This document shows positions 11,161 to 22,132 of a DNA stretch of 64,000 bases, piece after piece. The position numbers and the translations under genes are program-made. The notes beneath the pieces are model-generated. The model did no database searches. It was not told the origin of the DNA and worked only from the letters and a program-made list of their open reading frames with translations. How positions within the stretch are numbered: the stretch's first letter is position 1; every line of letters starts with the position of its first letter. Origin of the DNA: Odontesthes bonariensis (lineage: Eukaryota > Chordata > Actinopteri > Atheriniformes > Atherinopsidae); NCBI RefSeq assembly GCF_027942865.1, contig NC_134524.1, forward strand, positions 8,233,536 through 8,297,535, given 5' to 3'.

Positions 11161-11303
11161 TAAAGGGATGGGCATAAAGGGCCATTTCACTACATTTTTT
11201 GCATTTTGATCGCCCTAAACTAGGTCCTGTATGGACACTACAAAAGTTACACTGCTCAAATCTGGATAGAATTATTCTAAAGACGGTACAGAGTCTTTAA
11301 AAC
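11161..11303. mobile_element. Half of a palindromic MITE at the RBR1 truncation point
   Basis: Begins attaaagggatgggcataaa, the left arm of the MITE seen whole at about 50649-51173 in RBR4 intron 2. After about 11303 similarity to RBR4 ends and the unit-specific spacer begins. The same half copy lies at about 25546-25688 and 36556-36684. Confidence 0.65.
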
Positions 11304-14193
11304 ACATTGTATGTTGGTGCACTATGAGGGTGGGCAAACCGTTAATATAATAGATCCATGGGGCAAACGGGTTTACCTTTGGACTATGTGGGGGGAATGA
11401 AATCATCTTGCTGTAAAAGTGGGGGTGACGAAACACCACCATCCCCCACAGGTGCGACACCCATGGTCCCCAGGAATGACTGCGAGATGGATGGTTGTTT
11501 GCGTCTGTGAGGCCCTGTGATGGACATGCGACCTGTCCTGGGTGTACACTGCCTCTCACCCAATGGCAGCTGGGATAGACTCCCATCCATCCATTTCCTC
11601 ACTTAATTCAATCCAGGGTTGACTGTCACATCACACATATATACTTTTATATGTGTGTCATTGTTAACTCATTTTTGTTAAATAATTAAACTGTATACCC
11701 TTCTTAAACATTTTATCATTACATTTTCATAATTATTGCACTAAAATACTGGGTCATGAAAGAACATCTGTTCATTAGATGACATAATATTCAGTTTATT
11801 TAGTGCATCATACAATCAAGTGATTTAACAGTAATTGACACTTTAATTCCAGGGAAATGGAAACTTTTCATGTTCAGACAGTGTTTTATTCTGTGTTAGC
11901 ATTAATTTTACCAGTATGCTAACCACTGTTTTCTTAGCTGACCCATTGAATGGGCCTTTTTCTTTGTGTGTTTGAGACATTTGGCTGTCCATAAGGGGTG
12001 GATTACCATTGAATTACCATTATTTATGGTGCTAGTTTAGTCTTATTTCTTTCCCCACCACAGCCTCCATAGTAATGCTGGACAGTCTCCCTTTGTTTGT
12101 TTTTGTGTGGTCCTCCACGTCTTTGTTGGTCTGCTAAGCATATTTAAATGGAAATATTGTTCCCCTCCTTTTTGTGATAACCAGGATTCAGACCGCCAAT
12201 TTAACCTTTTAATGCATTTAATTTCATTGTAAATAAAATCTATCTTGTCGGTCACAACAGACTAAATGTAAAATGGATGGCGCATAAATGTGGCCAAGTC
12301 ACAAAAGTCAAAAAGAGGAAAAATGCAAAGACTCATTATCGTCTGAGTTTCTGTGTTTGACTTCGTCTTTTGGTTTCTTGGTTTTCTATTTTTCATCTGT
12401 CGTCTTCCTGCGTTTTATTTTGTAGTATTTATCCTCACGTGTATTCTGTTGCTTCCTAACCAGGCCTGGTCCTCAGTTACTGGTTGCCACACCTGATCCA
12501 TGTTTGTTCTCACCCCCCTCGGTATGTATCCCCCAGGTTTTCCTTTGTTTAGTGACAGGCTTTCTACTCCTCCCTCTAAATAATTTCCTTGTTCTTTTGA
12601 AAGTTAGTGAGTTTGTCTTCCTGTCTTCTGTTTGTTAGTTTGATTTATTTTATGCCTGCCTTGGCTATGCCGTTACTATAGTTATCAGTAAAGCCTTTGT
12701 CTTTCGTCATCTTCACCTGTCCTCACCTCCTCAGTCCTGCATTTGGGTCCAAAACCTCCAGTTCCTCCAAGATCCTTAACACTCATGAAGGTGATGAGAG
12801 AACAGGAAACATTAAATATCTAACTTACATCGTTGCTTGATTGCTTAAAGACAGATGCAGCAAAAGTTAGAAAGAAGATGGACATCTACAGTGCTACAAC
12901 ATAGTCGTACATAAAACAGTATGGAGCCTCTCAATAGGCATTGTGTGAAAGAACAAAAACTGCCTTTAAGTAATTTGATCATCTTAGGTTACAAGTGAGC
13001 AACTGTATTTTATACTTGAGATACAGAACTGTATTAATAGCAATTTTAATCTTAACAAAAGGGGTAAGAAGTCACAAGAACCATGAGTTGAAAATATCTT
13101 ATCATCCTTTTAGTTATATATATGTATAAATGAGCTAAGTGTCCATCCATTTTCACAAGCATCCCTGGCAAAGTGATCTTAAAAAGTGACTCACCTGATC
13201 CATGTTCAACAATGAAAAAGTGATTCAGCCAAATGAAAAGAACCCTCCATAGTTCTTTGAACACAATTGTTATACAAAGTTAGAATTAATTGTATCCGAA
13301 CACACTTCAACATGGGGAGCCAGGGATCGAACAACCAATCCTCTGATTGGTCAGACCACCGTCCCTCCTGAGCTACAGCTTCAACCCCCCAAATTTATGA
13401 AGTGATCTGAAACCTATTTTACCACAGAAACTTTAACTGAAAGGAAAAGTACTTAATTAACTTGTTGCAGTTTATTATTTACTGAATGAAAAAGAAAAGA
13501 TTAAACATGGGAACAAATAAAGAAGCAGGTGGATAAATTCTTCCAAAACAAGTTTTTTTCCTGCCACAATGAGATTATAGAAGGTTATGATGGTGTGACC
13601 ATCTTACCTGAGCAGAGCTAAAGACTGAAGGAACTCGCTATACTGAGCAGGTGTCAAGTGTTGTCCAATAAATTATTTCATGTCCATGAGATGGATTTTC
13701 CATTCACTTTGACTTATAATAATTCCTTAAAGTGCTGCAAAAAAGGGACATTTGACAATTTAAAGTGTGATTAAACTTAGCTGTTATCAACTTGAGAAAC
13801 AGGAGGCAATAACAAATACTTGCTTGTTCATATTCTTTTCCAAATGTCTGATCATCAAGCTGTAATCTTCAACAAAAGCATCAACATTAAAGATAGTGTG
13901 ATAGAAAATGAATAGATGCATTGTCTGAATAGATGGGAAAGTTTTTAATTTGTTTTTTTTATGAGCGTGTTCATGACCTTCAGTTATTGTCTCAACTCAG
14001 CAAAGAACTCTGTGTGAGCACAACCCTCACGATCAACATCAGATTAATGCTTGATATCGAACCTGTATATTCTTCTGAATGTTTATCTGATGTTGCTTAT
14101 ACTTTCCTCTAAAATGAACAGGAATAGCTGCGGCTGCAGATTCAACAGATATCCAATCGTGTCTAAGTCCATGGCAGACCTGCTGTTTTTTTA
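11304..14193. other. Spacer between RBR1 and unit 2
   Basis: 2.9 kb found in units 1-3 (also 25689-28588 and 36685-39568) but not in unit 4. It holds a C/T-rich repeat-like tract (about 12340-12790, ending near cctgcatttgggtcc) and a SINE fragment at 13310-13390. The remaining open frames are short and unlike any family I know. I found no RING1-like segment here by reading both strands. Confidence 0.6.
13310..13390 (-). mobile_element. tRNA-derived SINE fragment
   Basis: On the minus strand it reads TGTAGCTCAGGAGGG (A box like) and TTGTTCGATCCC (B box like), about 40 bp apart, as in fish tRNA-derived SINEs. Copies at about 27694-27774 and 38682-38762. It lacks the paired stems of a working tRNA. 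Confidence 0.55.
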
Positions 14194-14846
14194 ATTGAGT
14201 CGCACTTTTCCTCACATAAAAGGGGCTAAATCTCTACAAATAACATTAAATACGTTCATCTAAGTAGATGAGCAAACATGGCGTCTAAATGCCTGTTCAA
14301 AAGAACAACTTAAAAGAAACATGGTGACTGAATTACAGTTTTTGTGGATGCAAAAGTCCCACTACAACTAAGCCAAATAACTTCACAAAGGTATGAAATT
14401 ATTGCACAAACTTGTAGCTCCCGGTGCAAAGTACAGGCTTAATGATCCTCGCTGCAGGAGACAGCTGGTTCCTGATTGGCTACTCAGCTCCTGCAGCTGT
14501 TCAGGGTCAGAACATTTAACAGTAACAAAATGATAAACATATGACAGAGAGTACAGAACAAGTTCAAGCATTGCACTATTGTTCCTCTGTTTTATGACAC
14601 GTTTTTCTATTTCAATACAGTTCCAATCTGTTACTCAAATGTGTGTGTTGACTCAAGCAGGTAAACATTAGGGGAAACTTGAATACAACATATAAACATC
14701 TTTTAAACAAAGGTAGATTTGGTGGCCACACACATGTGAAATGTAAATATTAAGTGTCTCAGAATTGCTTTTATGCTAAATGTATGTTAATGTGTAGCCT
14801 ACACACACACATATATATATATATATATGTTCGTATATATATTTAC

Positions 14847-15492
14847 TAGGGCTGGGCAACGATTAAAATGTTTAATCTAATTAATCACATGATTTCCCTG
14901 ATTAATCGCATTTGTACGCAAAATCCAAAAATGAATTCAAAAGTAGTGTACAGCTTTTAGCATTTAGTTTTATTTTAAATGTGCTGCCATATGAATGAAA
15001 GTGCCATAACATTTGTTGTGCGAACACACTTTTAACATCAGCATCTTTCTGTAGTTTTTATGTAGAAGCCTCGCTCCACTGTCTGTTTCCTTGAATGACT
15101 TGCTGCTATCAGTTGTGTGTTTTGCCTTTAAGTGATATTTTAGACTGGAACTACTACGCTGAGAAGACAATTCAACTTGGCAGTGTTTACAGATGACTTT
15201 GGTTCTGTCGACTCCGCCGTCTGGAAGAACTTTAAAATGAAAATGGCCGACTAAAAGTTCCGTACCCTTCTCCATGTTTGGTGGATCCGCCGATTACTTT
15301 CTTTTCCGGTTCCGCAGCAGACAGCAACAGACTTTTACAAAATAAAAGCCTGTGAGCAACAGACTTTTACAAAATAAAAGCCTGTGAGCAACAGACTTTT
15401 ACAATAATAAAAGAAATAATAAAACCTGCGTTAATGCGTGATAAAATATTTGTCGGTGTTAAATAACTAACGAGTTAACTCGCACAGCCCTA
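14847..15492 (-). mobile_element. hAT relic with BED zinc finger (unit 2)
   Basis: Same insertion as at 1085, with the same ends and the ATATTTAC duplication (right copy 15493-15500). The BED-finger fragment on the minus strand begins near 15275. A short acagacttttacaaaataaaagcctgtgagc segment is tandemly repeated inside. No catalytic domain. Confidence 0.85.
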
Positions 15493-15500
15493 ATATTTAC

Positions 15501-16640
15501 ATATACACATTCTGCACTCATATTCAAATATATTCTTGGTACATCATTTTGTTGGGCTTACTTCCAGCCTCTTTCTCTATGGAGCTAAATCAGTTTCAAT
15601 ATTCACAAATGCGCAGGATAAGATTCACAAATGTATTTCTGATGCACACACAAATATAACTTGATTTACAAGCTGCTTCTGGTCTGTGGACTTTGCTGCA
15701 TTTGTGTGTGAATTTTGAGACTCCCCTGACTTGCTTCAACCCACAAATGTCTTTTTTTTTTTAACACGGAATGATCTGCAACCAATCAGATATCTGCCTT
15801 GTTTCAGCCAATCATAAGAACGCACCCAACGTGTGAGACCATTTACTCATAAGCCAATCACATTAAGCCATTCAAACTGCGCTATATGATGTAGCCTGCA
15901 TGCCTTTTGCTGCGCATTTTTCCTCTGCTTGTGTTGTGCGGGAATGAAAAACATCTCATTTAACACGTTTGGCTACTTAATCCCCTTGTTATGAGAAGTT
16001 ATTTAGTTATTAATCTTAATCGCTTTAATTGTGCAACGATCAATACAAGCTGGAATCTTTATATGCATTTGTGAATCTTGAATCTGATTTAGCTCCATAC
16101 TTTCTCTTCTTATACACATCTGTTGTGATATAAACAGAAGCGACTTTGTAACGCCAGTCTCACTCACACCAACCCAAAATTAAGCACAAACTGTGTTTGC
16201 ACAGTCAACAGGAGGCCGCTGATGACTACTTACACTGGTTATGGTGACAGCAGAATCATTTAGAGCGGAGTTACTGAATATTTCCATAACTGGGTGTTGC
16301 ACTTTGTAGACGGTCCCTTGCCACTTCCCTCTGCGCGTGGAGTCTCGTTTTATTTATCATACTCGAAGAACATATTATTTACATTAAAGTGTGCATGTAT
16401 TATTCAGCTCGTCGTTGTTTGAGAGAGGTGTGATTTGTTCTACGAGGACGCTTAATTTTAGAGGTATTGATTCGAAAACTGAGAATAAGTGAATATCTGT
16501 CCAACTTTACTGAACCGAAGTGAAGTTGGCGAGACGAGGAAGAGGGAGGAGAAAATAGAAACGCGCATATTAAGTTCAGTTGCATAGTTCCATCTGCTCG
16601 ACAAGAACAGCGCGGGGGAGAAACCTGGAAAGAAGAGAAA
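15501..16640 (+). other. Ubl2 upstream region
   Basis: Gene-free, shared among units, without the insertions that fill the same place in unit 1. It holds the IRF-like 12-mer GAAAATAGAAAC at 16551-16562, 78 bp before the start codon. Confidence 0.5.
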
Positions 16641-17720
16641 ATGGTTGTCCAGGTCAAGGTGATTGGATTTGAGGGGGAAACGATGAGAATCGATCTGTGC
16701 AACAGCGAAGAGGAGTTGCAGACCATGACTGTGCTGCAGCTGAAGAAGAAGATAGTTGAATGTTTCGATGATCCTGAAGGTAAAATCTCTGAGTTTGTAC
16801 ACTGACGTGGTTAAAATAAACACTACAGAGTAGTTTTCAGTCAAATTTTATTGTGGCTGTACACCAGTTCAGTTTATTTTCTTTAGTACAGCCGTTTAGA
16901 AGCTGTGATCGGTTTTGAAACGGGTGCTATGCCAAAAATGAAATGAATGCCAGAAATGACTGCAGCGAGCGCACCGCCTTCTTTTTCGCGCAGTCTCTGA
17001 GATTAAATAAAGAGTTGTCCTTGAATTTATGTTCAAATTTGTGGATTATCTACTGCTCACTGATATAGATCGTTATAAATGTATATGACGCTTAAGTTGC
17101 CTTCAATTAATGGGATGGGCATAAAGGGCTAGTTCATTGCATGCTGATCACATAAGCTTAGACCCTGTATTAAAATTACAATCGTTAGAAAGCTCAAATC
17201 TGAACATAATCATTCTAAAAAGGGTATACATTCAATAATACCTTATTTGGGATTTGTGAAAACTGAAATAAGGGCCATTTCACTGCTTTCTTTTACCAAA
17301 TGTATGTGATCAGCATGCGAAAAATGCAGTGAAATGGCCCTTAATGTCCATCCCTTTAATTCGTGATTCAGAAGCTGTGAATCGGAAGACAACTTCAGAG
17401 TCCTATAAATGAAGCCACTTTAATCAGATAGTTTTCCATTTACCAAAGCGAGACAGCTGCTCCCAGCTTTTGGCTTTACAAATGTTTCTGCCATAAAATT
17501 GCTCGATTTAATTCAAGAGAGTTATATGGTACAGATTGCTAAAGGCCAACTGGTTATTTCCATCCACCAAAATAATCTTTAAACTAAACTTATAGTTGTT
17601 TTATGCCAGCAAAAATGTGATTGCAGCATTTCCTTGTTGTCTTTTCCTTTTTGAAATAAACATTGGGTTCACATATGACCCTGCACATAGAAACTGATAC
17701 TTCTCAGGAAGGAAAGTATC

Positions 17721-17769
<49 letters not shown>

Positions 17770-20700
17770 TTATCATTGAATTTGTAGAAAAAGTCTCAAA
17801 CACCAAAGCTTGGGGCAGAAGGCACGTCTTGGTGAAGTGGAAAGCTCTATTATAAGAACTGACATCACAATATTGAAATGGCTTCATTTATAATGATGTG
17901 TGAACAGTTGATAATTGACAAACATTACCATAAATTCAAAGGATACCCTTTATTTAATAAGTTATGAACACACCCTCCATGTTATTTTCACTGTACTCTC
18001 TACACACAAACTGGCAGAAGGCAAAACAAACATGGAGCCAAAACGCTGAGAGGAACAGCCCTAATCCACAGAAACTGAGTGAAACGAGCTTTAACAGGCA
18101 GCACGCACTCCCTCATGTTTCATTGATCACTTTCTGACAGATCATCACTTTTTGGCACAGCATTGGTATGTAGGCCTGTCATCAATAGTGAGATTAAAAG
18201 ATATTCACTCTACTCATTTTTTCAGTATTTTTCTTTAAACTTCTTCATAACTAGTGGATTTTTACTTGTTTTCCTTCTGCTTGGATTGTTTTTGCAGCAT
18301 TCTTAAAAGAAACTGGGGACAACGGCAGTGCAGGTAAACTATTTATGATATTTTCTTTTTTTATAAAACAAAGAAATGGAGATTTAAATAGTTTCACTTG
18401 AGGCCAAGTACACAATTCGAAACCAATCGCATCTGAATTCTTGACGAATGAAAGAAAACTATAAAACTTTAGATAATTAAAATGTAGATGCAAGACATAC
18501 AAATGTCCAAATCTGATTCGTCACAATGGTTGAAATGTTATTTGTTCAGCTAAGGGATTAGTTTAGTCAGTTTTATTAATGTGTAGTTCCCGTGTCAGCA
18601 ACCTTTCATTAACGAATTATTGAAAGTGAAGTATATGAATTTATAATGATCTTTTTTACTTTAATGGTCATCTGAAGAAGCCAAACTTTATGTGACTCTA
18701 AGTTTGGGAAGTAGCAGGTCGAACTACTTCTTACACTTTTTTAGAGTTCTAGATGATAGATAGTTATATAATTATCTTTATCATTATTATTATTTGATTA
18801 CCCTGGATAAATGCTCAGCCTTGGATGGCTGTCAGAAACTGGTTTTAAAGGCCAACTTCCACTAAAAACAGGTTTTACTCGCTCCTTCTGAAAAAGGGAG
18901 GCTCACCCCTAGTTACATACACATACTAGGCTTCCAAGTGTTGCGTCACCTCCACAGGCTGTTTTCCCGAATTTACAGAAACAATGCAGAGCCACGAGCG
19001 AATCAGAAAAGCCTGTACATTCTACGTAGAACTGAAAAAAAGGCGTTGCCCACTTGGGATTATGCCCGCCCTCCTCGGACGGGCCCTATAACTAAGCAGA
19101 AACCTGTAGTCTGTCATTCCTCCTCATCGAGCCTCTCACTACCACCTTTCCATAAACTACATTTGACACTGAGCATATACAGAATGTTATTTTCAGGAGT
19201 TGCTAAAAAAAAACAAGCAAATAACTAGTTTAACCTTTCCTTGGCTAACCTAATACTAACGCTGCACACGGAGACTTCACAGCCACCATGGCAAATTACA
19301 TAGACCGGGGAACGTGTTTGAACAAGGGGGGGCCACAATTGCAAGAGGGGGTCACCAAAATTTTAGGTCGGGCATTATGCATAGCCGAGGCTCTGCACAG
19401 TATACACAGACACGCACGTCAGCCAGCACGGAACAGCGCAGAATAAAATGCACAGAAAGGTACCTCGTTGGTCGGTGGTAACGCAACTGAAGCTGCTTGC
19501 TTGTACCAGTACTAAAGCACTATGAGAAACACTGAACCCAGAGAAGTGCACGTCCTGTAAGATGTTAACTCAACTCAAACTCGCTTGTACAATGCAGAAT
19601 AAAAAGAAGAGGGACAGACAGGGACGTTTGGGTTTCTCTGCTCAAGCTGCTGCCCCGCGACCCGATCCCAGGAAAAGCGGCAGATAATGGCTGGCACACA
19701 GCGGTGCTAATAAAAACATTGGCTTACCCTTAAAACTTCCCAAAGGCTTGCCTGCGTCTCAATGTCCACCACTACTCCGAAATCACGCTGGTCGAAGCGC
19801 TTATCGTTGTGAAAAACCTGTCCCTTGCACCTTCCTGGTTCTTTTTAGCACATCGGAATTGCTTGGTTGATGAGGCGTTGTAAGATCCCTGCTAGCCTCA
19901 CTTGAACAGTGCCCATTGCTAGCCTCAGCGAGCTTTGGTTCGGTTAGCGTAGTAGTTGAAGAACATTCGTCACTAGCCCCTTTCACACTGAGACCTGCTA
20001 CCATCGCGGGTCCAAATTGCCACTTCGACCGCGTCGAGCAATGTGAAAGCTTGGCGTGTTAGGTGACCTGTGTAACTTGATGTTAAACAGAGTGAAATTA
20101 GTCCTCACATGTCGCTGTTGTTCTGAATCAGCTGTGCATTCTGTCCTCACGTTACGTCACGCCACTCCGACCCGCGTCAATTGCTGTCACATCAAACTCA
20201 GCTCGGCAAAAAGCTTTCCCATCAGATGATGCTGTGCTTTTTACTTGTTTTGCTTTTAAATATTCAAAAATAGGTTTGTGCCTTTTCATTTTGGTTGTAT
20301 ATTCCAGCCACGAACAATCGCGCAATTTTCAGTGCTGCGCGGTATAGGCTCTCGGATACACACAGAGCGGGGAGGGGGGGGGGGTTCCTTCATTCATGGG
20401 GGGAGCCAATCAGAGACGCCTCATTATCGCGTCACGGATATGCAGGAGAAATACCGGAAAACCCTGTCGTTTCTTGTCAAGCCATTCTTCCTGCCCACAA
20501 AAACAGCTTGAAGCAAAGCAACCATAATGTTTTTTTAAACAGAATCGACGCCTAATGCATTCAATAACAATGGTGAACACAACAGTATTAATGAAATGAC
20601 GATGGAAGTTGGTCTTTAACCTTTTTTTTGTATGTGTGTGTGCATTTTAGGGCAGATGCTTATCCATGAAGGAAAGCGGTTATGCAGGGACTCTGATCTG

Positions 20701-20868
20701 CTGTCTGACTTTGGAATCACACACAACTCCATCATACACATGGTTATGAAAATGAAGGGCGGAGGATGTCCTTCGGGAGAGAGCGGTGATGGGATGGGTG
20801 ACAAGGACGGTGAAACCCGAAGAAGTCAGGAGAAACTTGCTAACTTTCAAAAATGCAACCTACAATAA
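16641..20868 (+). CDS. Ubl2: ubiquitin-like modifier with C-terminal tail (B type)
   Basis: Exons 16641-16779, 18298-18333 and 20651-20868 (393 nt, 130 aa), phase 1 junctions intact. Exon 1: MVVQVKVIGFEGETMRIDLCNSEEE, then TVLQLKKKIVECFDD. Exon 2 adds FLKETGDNGSAG. Exon 3: GQMLIHEGKRLCRDSDLLSDFG, then IIHMVMKMKGGG. This is close to ubiquitin QQRLIFAGKQL...LHLVLRLRGG, including the isoleucine at the position of ubiquitin Ile44 and a basic C-terminus before the glycines (residues 95-97). The same 33-residue tail follows. Intron 2 holds a 1.8 kb DNA transposon and the 3' untranslated region a solo LTR. Neither interrupts coding sequence. It is the best-preserved B-type copy. Confidence 0.85.
18849..20615 (-). 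mobile_element. TTAA-flanked DNA transposon relic in Ubl2 intron 2
   Basis: Ends AGGCCAACTTCCA and TGGAAGTTGGTCT, flanked by TTAA at 18845-18848 and 20616-20619. The empty site is seen in units 1 and 3. Minus-strand fragments around 20004-19740 look like pieces of an exon-containing coding region (for example HNDKRFDQRDFGVVVD followed by a GTAAGC donor), probably of a Kolobok- or piggyBac-like transposase or accessory gene, but I cannot place the domain. Shared with unit 4, where part of the interior is missing. Confidence 0.75.
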
Positions 20869-21478
20869 CCTTTTTTTGGCCGTATGCATCATTTCTGTTG
20901 GTCGAAGGTTTGTCAACTTGTGATGCACTAACCGTAACCACCACATCCTCACTGAGCGTGCATCAAGCCTCCTTCCCAGGACTTTCAACCCCACAGCAAA
21001 ACAAGTCACCTGGAGATTTAGCACCACTTGTCATGACAATTTTTAAGTTTCTACAAGAGAAAATGTGCCTTTTTGTTTAAAGTTTTTGTGGTTTACTCTG
21101 GCCATAAAGCCTTTTATTTGGGTCCATGGAATTGTAGCAGCACAGATGCATGAACAGTTCCCTCACCTGCCTGTAGGGCATGCTGTCAATTATTCTATCA
21201 GAGGAGTGGCAGTATAAAAGGAGCCCTCCCTCCTGCTTTCCATGTCTGCTTCCATCGAATTGTCTGCTTCCGGGTTAGGGGTCATTTTCCCGACAAGGTA
21301 TGTCTGCTGCTGCCGCGGCATGTTCACATTTTGGTCTCTCCGGTGTGCTGATTGTTTGTTGTTGCTGCAGTGGTGGCCGTTGTGCATCCCTGGCTCCAGT
21401 GGCTCTCGGGGGGCTGTCTCCCCTCGCGGTGGTGAGTGTTTGATCTCTCTCTGTGTCTCCGTATATACGCTACATTTT

Positions 21479-22132
21479 TATGGAGTTAAATAGCTGTCAA
21501 AATGTTTGTGTGCATAAACTAGAAATGCATGCATAAATGAGTCCAAAAGTTTTGACATTAAGAATTACGAATTACGAGTTACGCATGCAAGTTCTCTCTT
21601 TTTTTTTTAATACAACTTTATTTTGCTTTACAAGATGCAAAAACATGACAACGCATGCAAGTTTTCTGCCGTAACTTTACTGTCAAAAATACGTCATCAC
21701 TTTACAGACATTACTTATGGAGCAAAAGATACATCGATCCTTCCTCTGCCATCATGTTAGGCTCTTCTTCTTCTTCTTGAATCGCTCTGAGAGGTTTCTG
21801 TTCTCCCGGGCAAAGTGTCTCAGTCTTGGGTTTTACCGCGAGACTTGAACGAATGCGCGGAAGTTGGATCAATGTATCTTTTGCTCCATAAGTAATGTCT
21901 GTAAAGTGATGACGTATTTTTGACAGTAAAGTCACGGCAGAGAACTTGCATGCGTAACTCGTAATTCTTGATGTCAAAACTTTTGGACTCATTTATGCAT
22001 GCATTTCTAGTTTATGCACACGAACATCAAAACATATGCATGCATTTCTAGTTTATGCACACGAACATCAAAACATATGCATGCATTTCTAGTTTATGCA
22101 CACGAACATTTTGACAGCTATTTAACTCCATA
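21479..22132. mobile_element. Foldback (long inverted repeat) element nested in the solo LTR
   Basis: Two arms of roughly 300 bp, starting TATGGAGTTAAATAGCTGTC and ending with its complement, flanked by CATTTT on each side. The right arm holds three copies of a 41-bp direct repeat (tttctagtttatgcacacg...). The left arm carries the small retroposed piece described separately. No coding capacity. Present in units 2 and 4. Confidence 0.8.
21594..21650 (-). mobile_element. Tiny retroposed mRNA 3' tail
   Basis: 57 bp flanked by the 13-bp duplication ACGCATGCAAGTT (21581-21593 and 21651-21663). On the minus strand it reads as the end of a polyadenylated transcript: unique sequence, AATAAA, about 11 nt, then poly-A. 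Direct repeats plus poly-A indicate LINE-machinery insertion of a severely 5'-truncated cDNA. The source gene is not identified. Confidence 0.7.

Larger units (their letters stand above)
411..14193. repeat. Tandem duplication unit 1 (Ubl1 + truncated RBR1)
   Basis: First of four near-identical direct repeats. The start at 411 matches 14194, 28589 and 39569 (attgagtcgcac), and the block ends where the next begins. Contents in order: hAT relic, several transposons found only in this unit (about 2.3-5.2 kb), Ubl1 on +, RBR1 3' exons on -, then a 2.9 kb spacer (11304-14193) shared with units 2 and 3 but missing from unit 4. It is the unit most heavily invaded by transposons upstream of the Ubl gene. 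Confidence 0.9.

Noticed and set aside
13194-13200. ATG GAT CAG followed by a good donor, which would give a short new first exon (M-D-Q) for RBR1 in the right phase
   Set aside because: Only three codons, no promoter signal, and the donor is weaker in unit 3. Chance is sufficient.
14604-14613. TTTCTATTTC, an ISRE-pattern match repeated in every unit about 2 kb or more upstream of each Ubl
   Set aside because: Far from any supported start site. One or two such matches are expected by chance and the repetition is due only to duplication.
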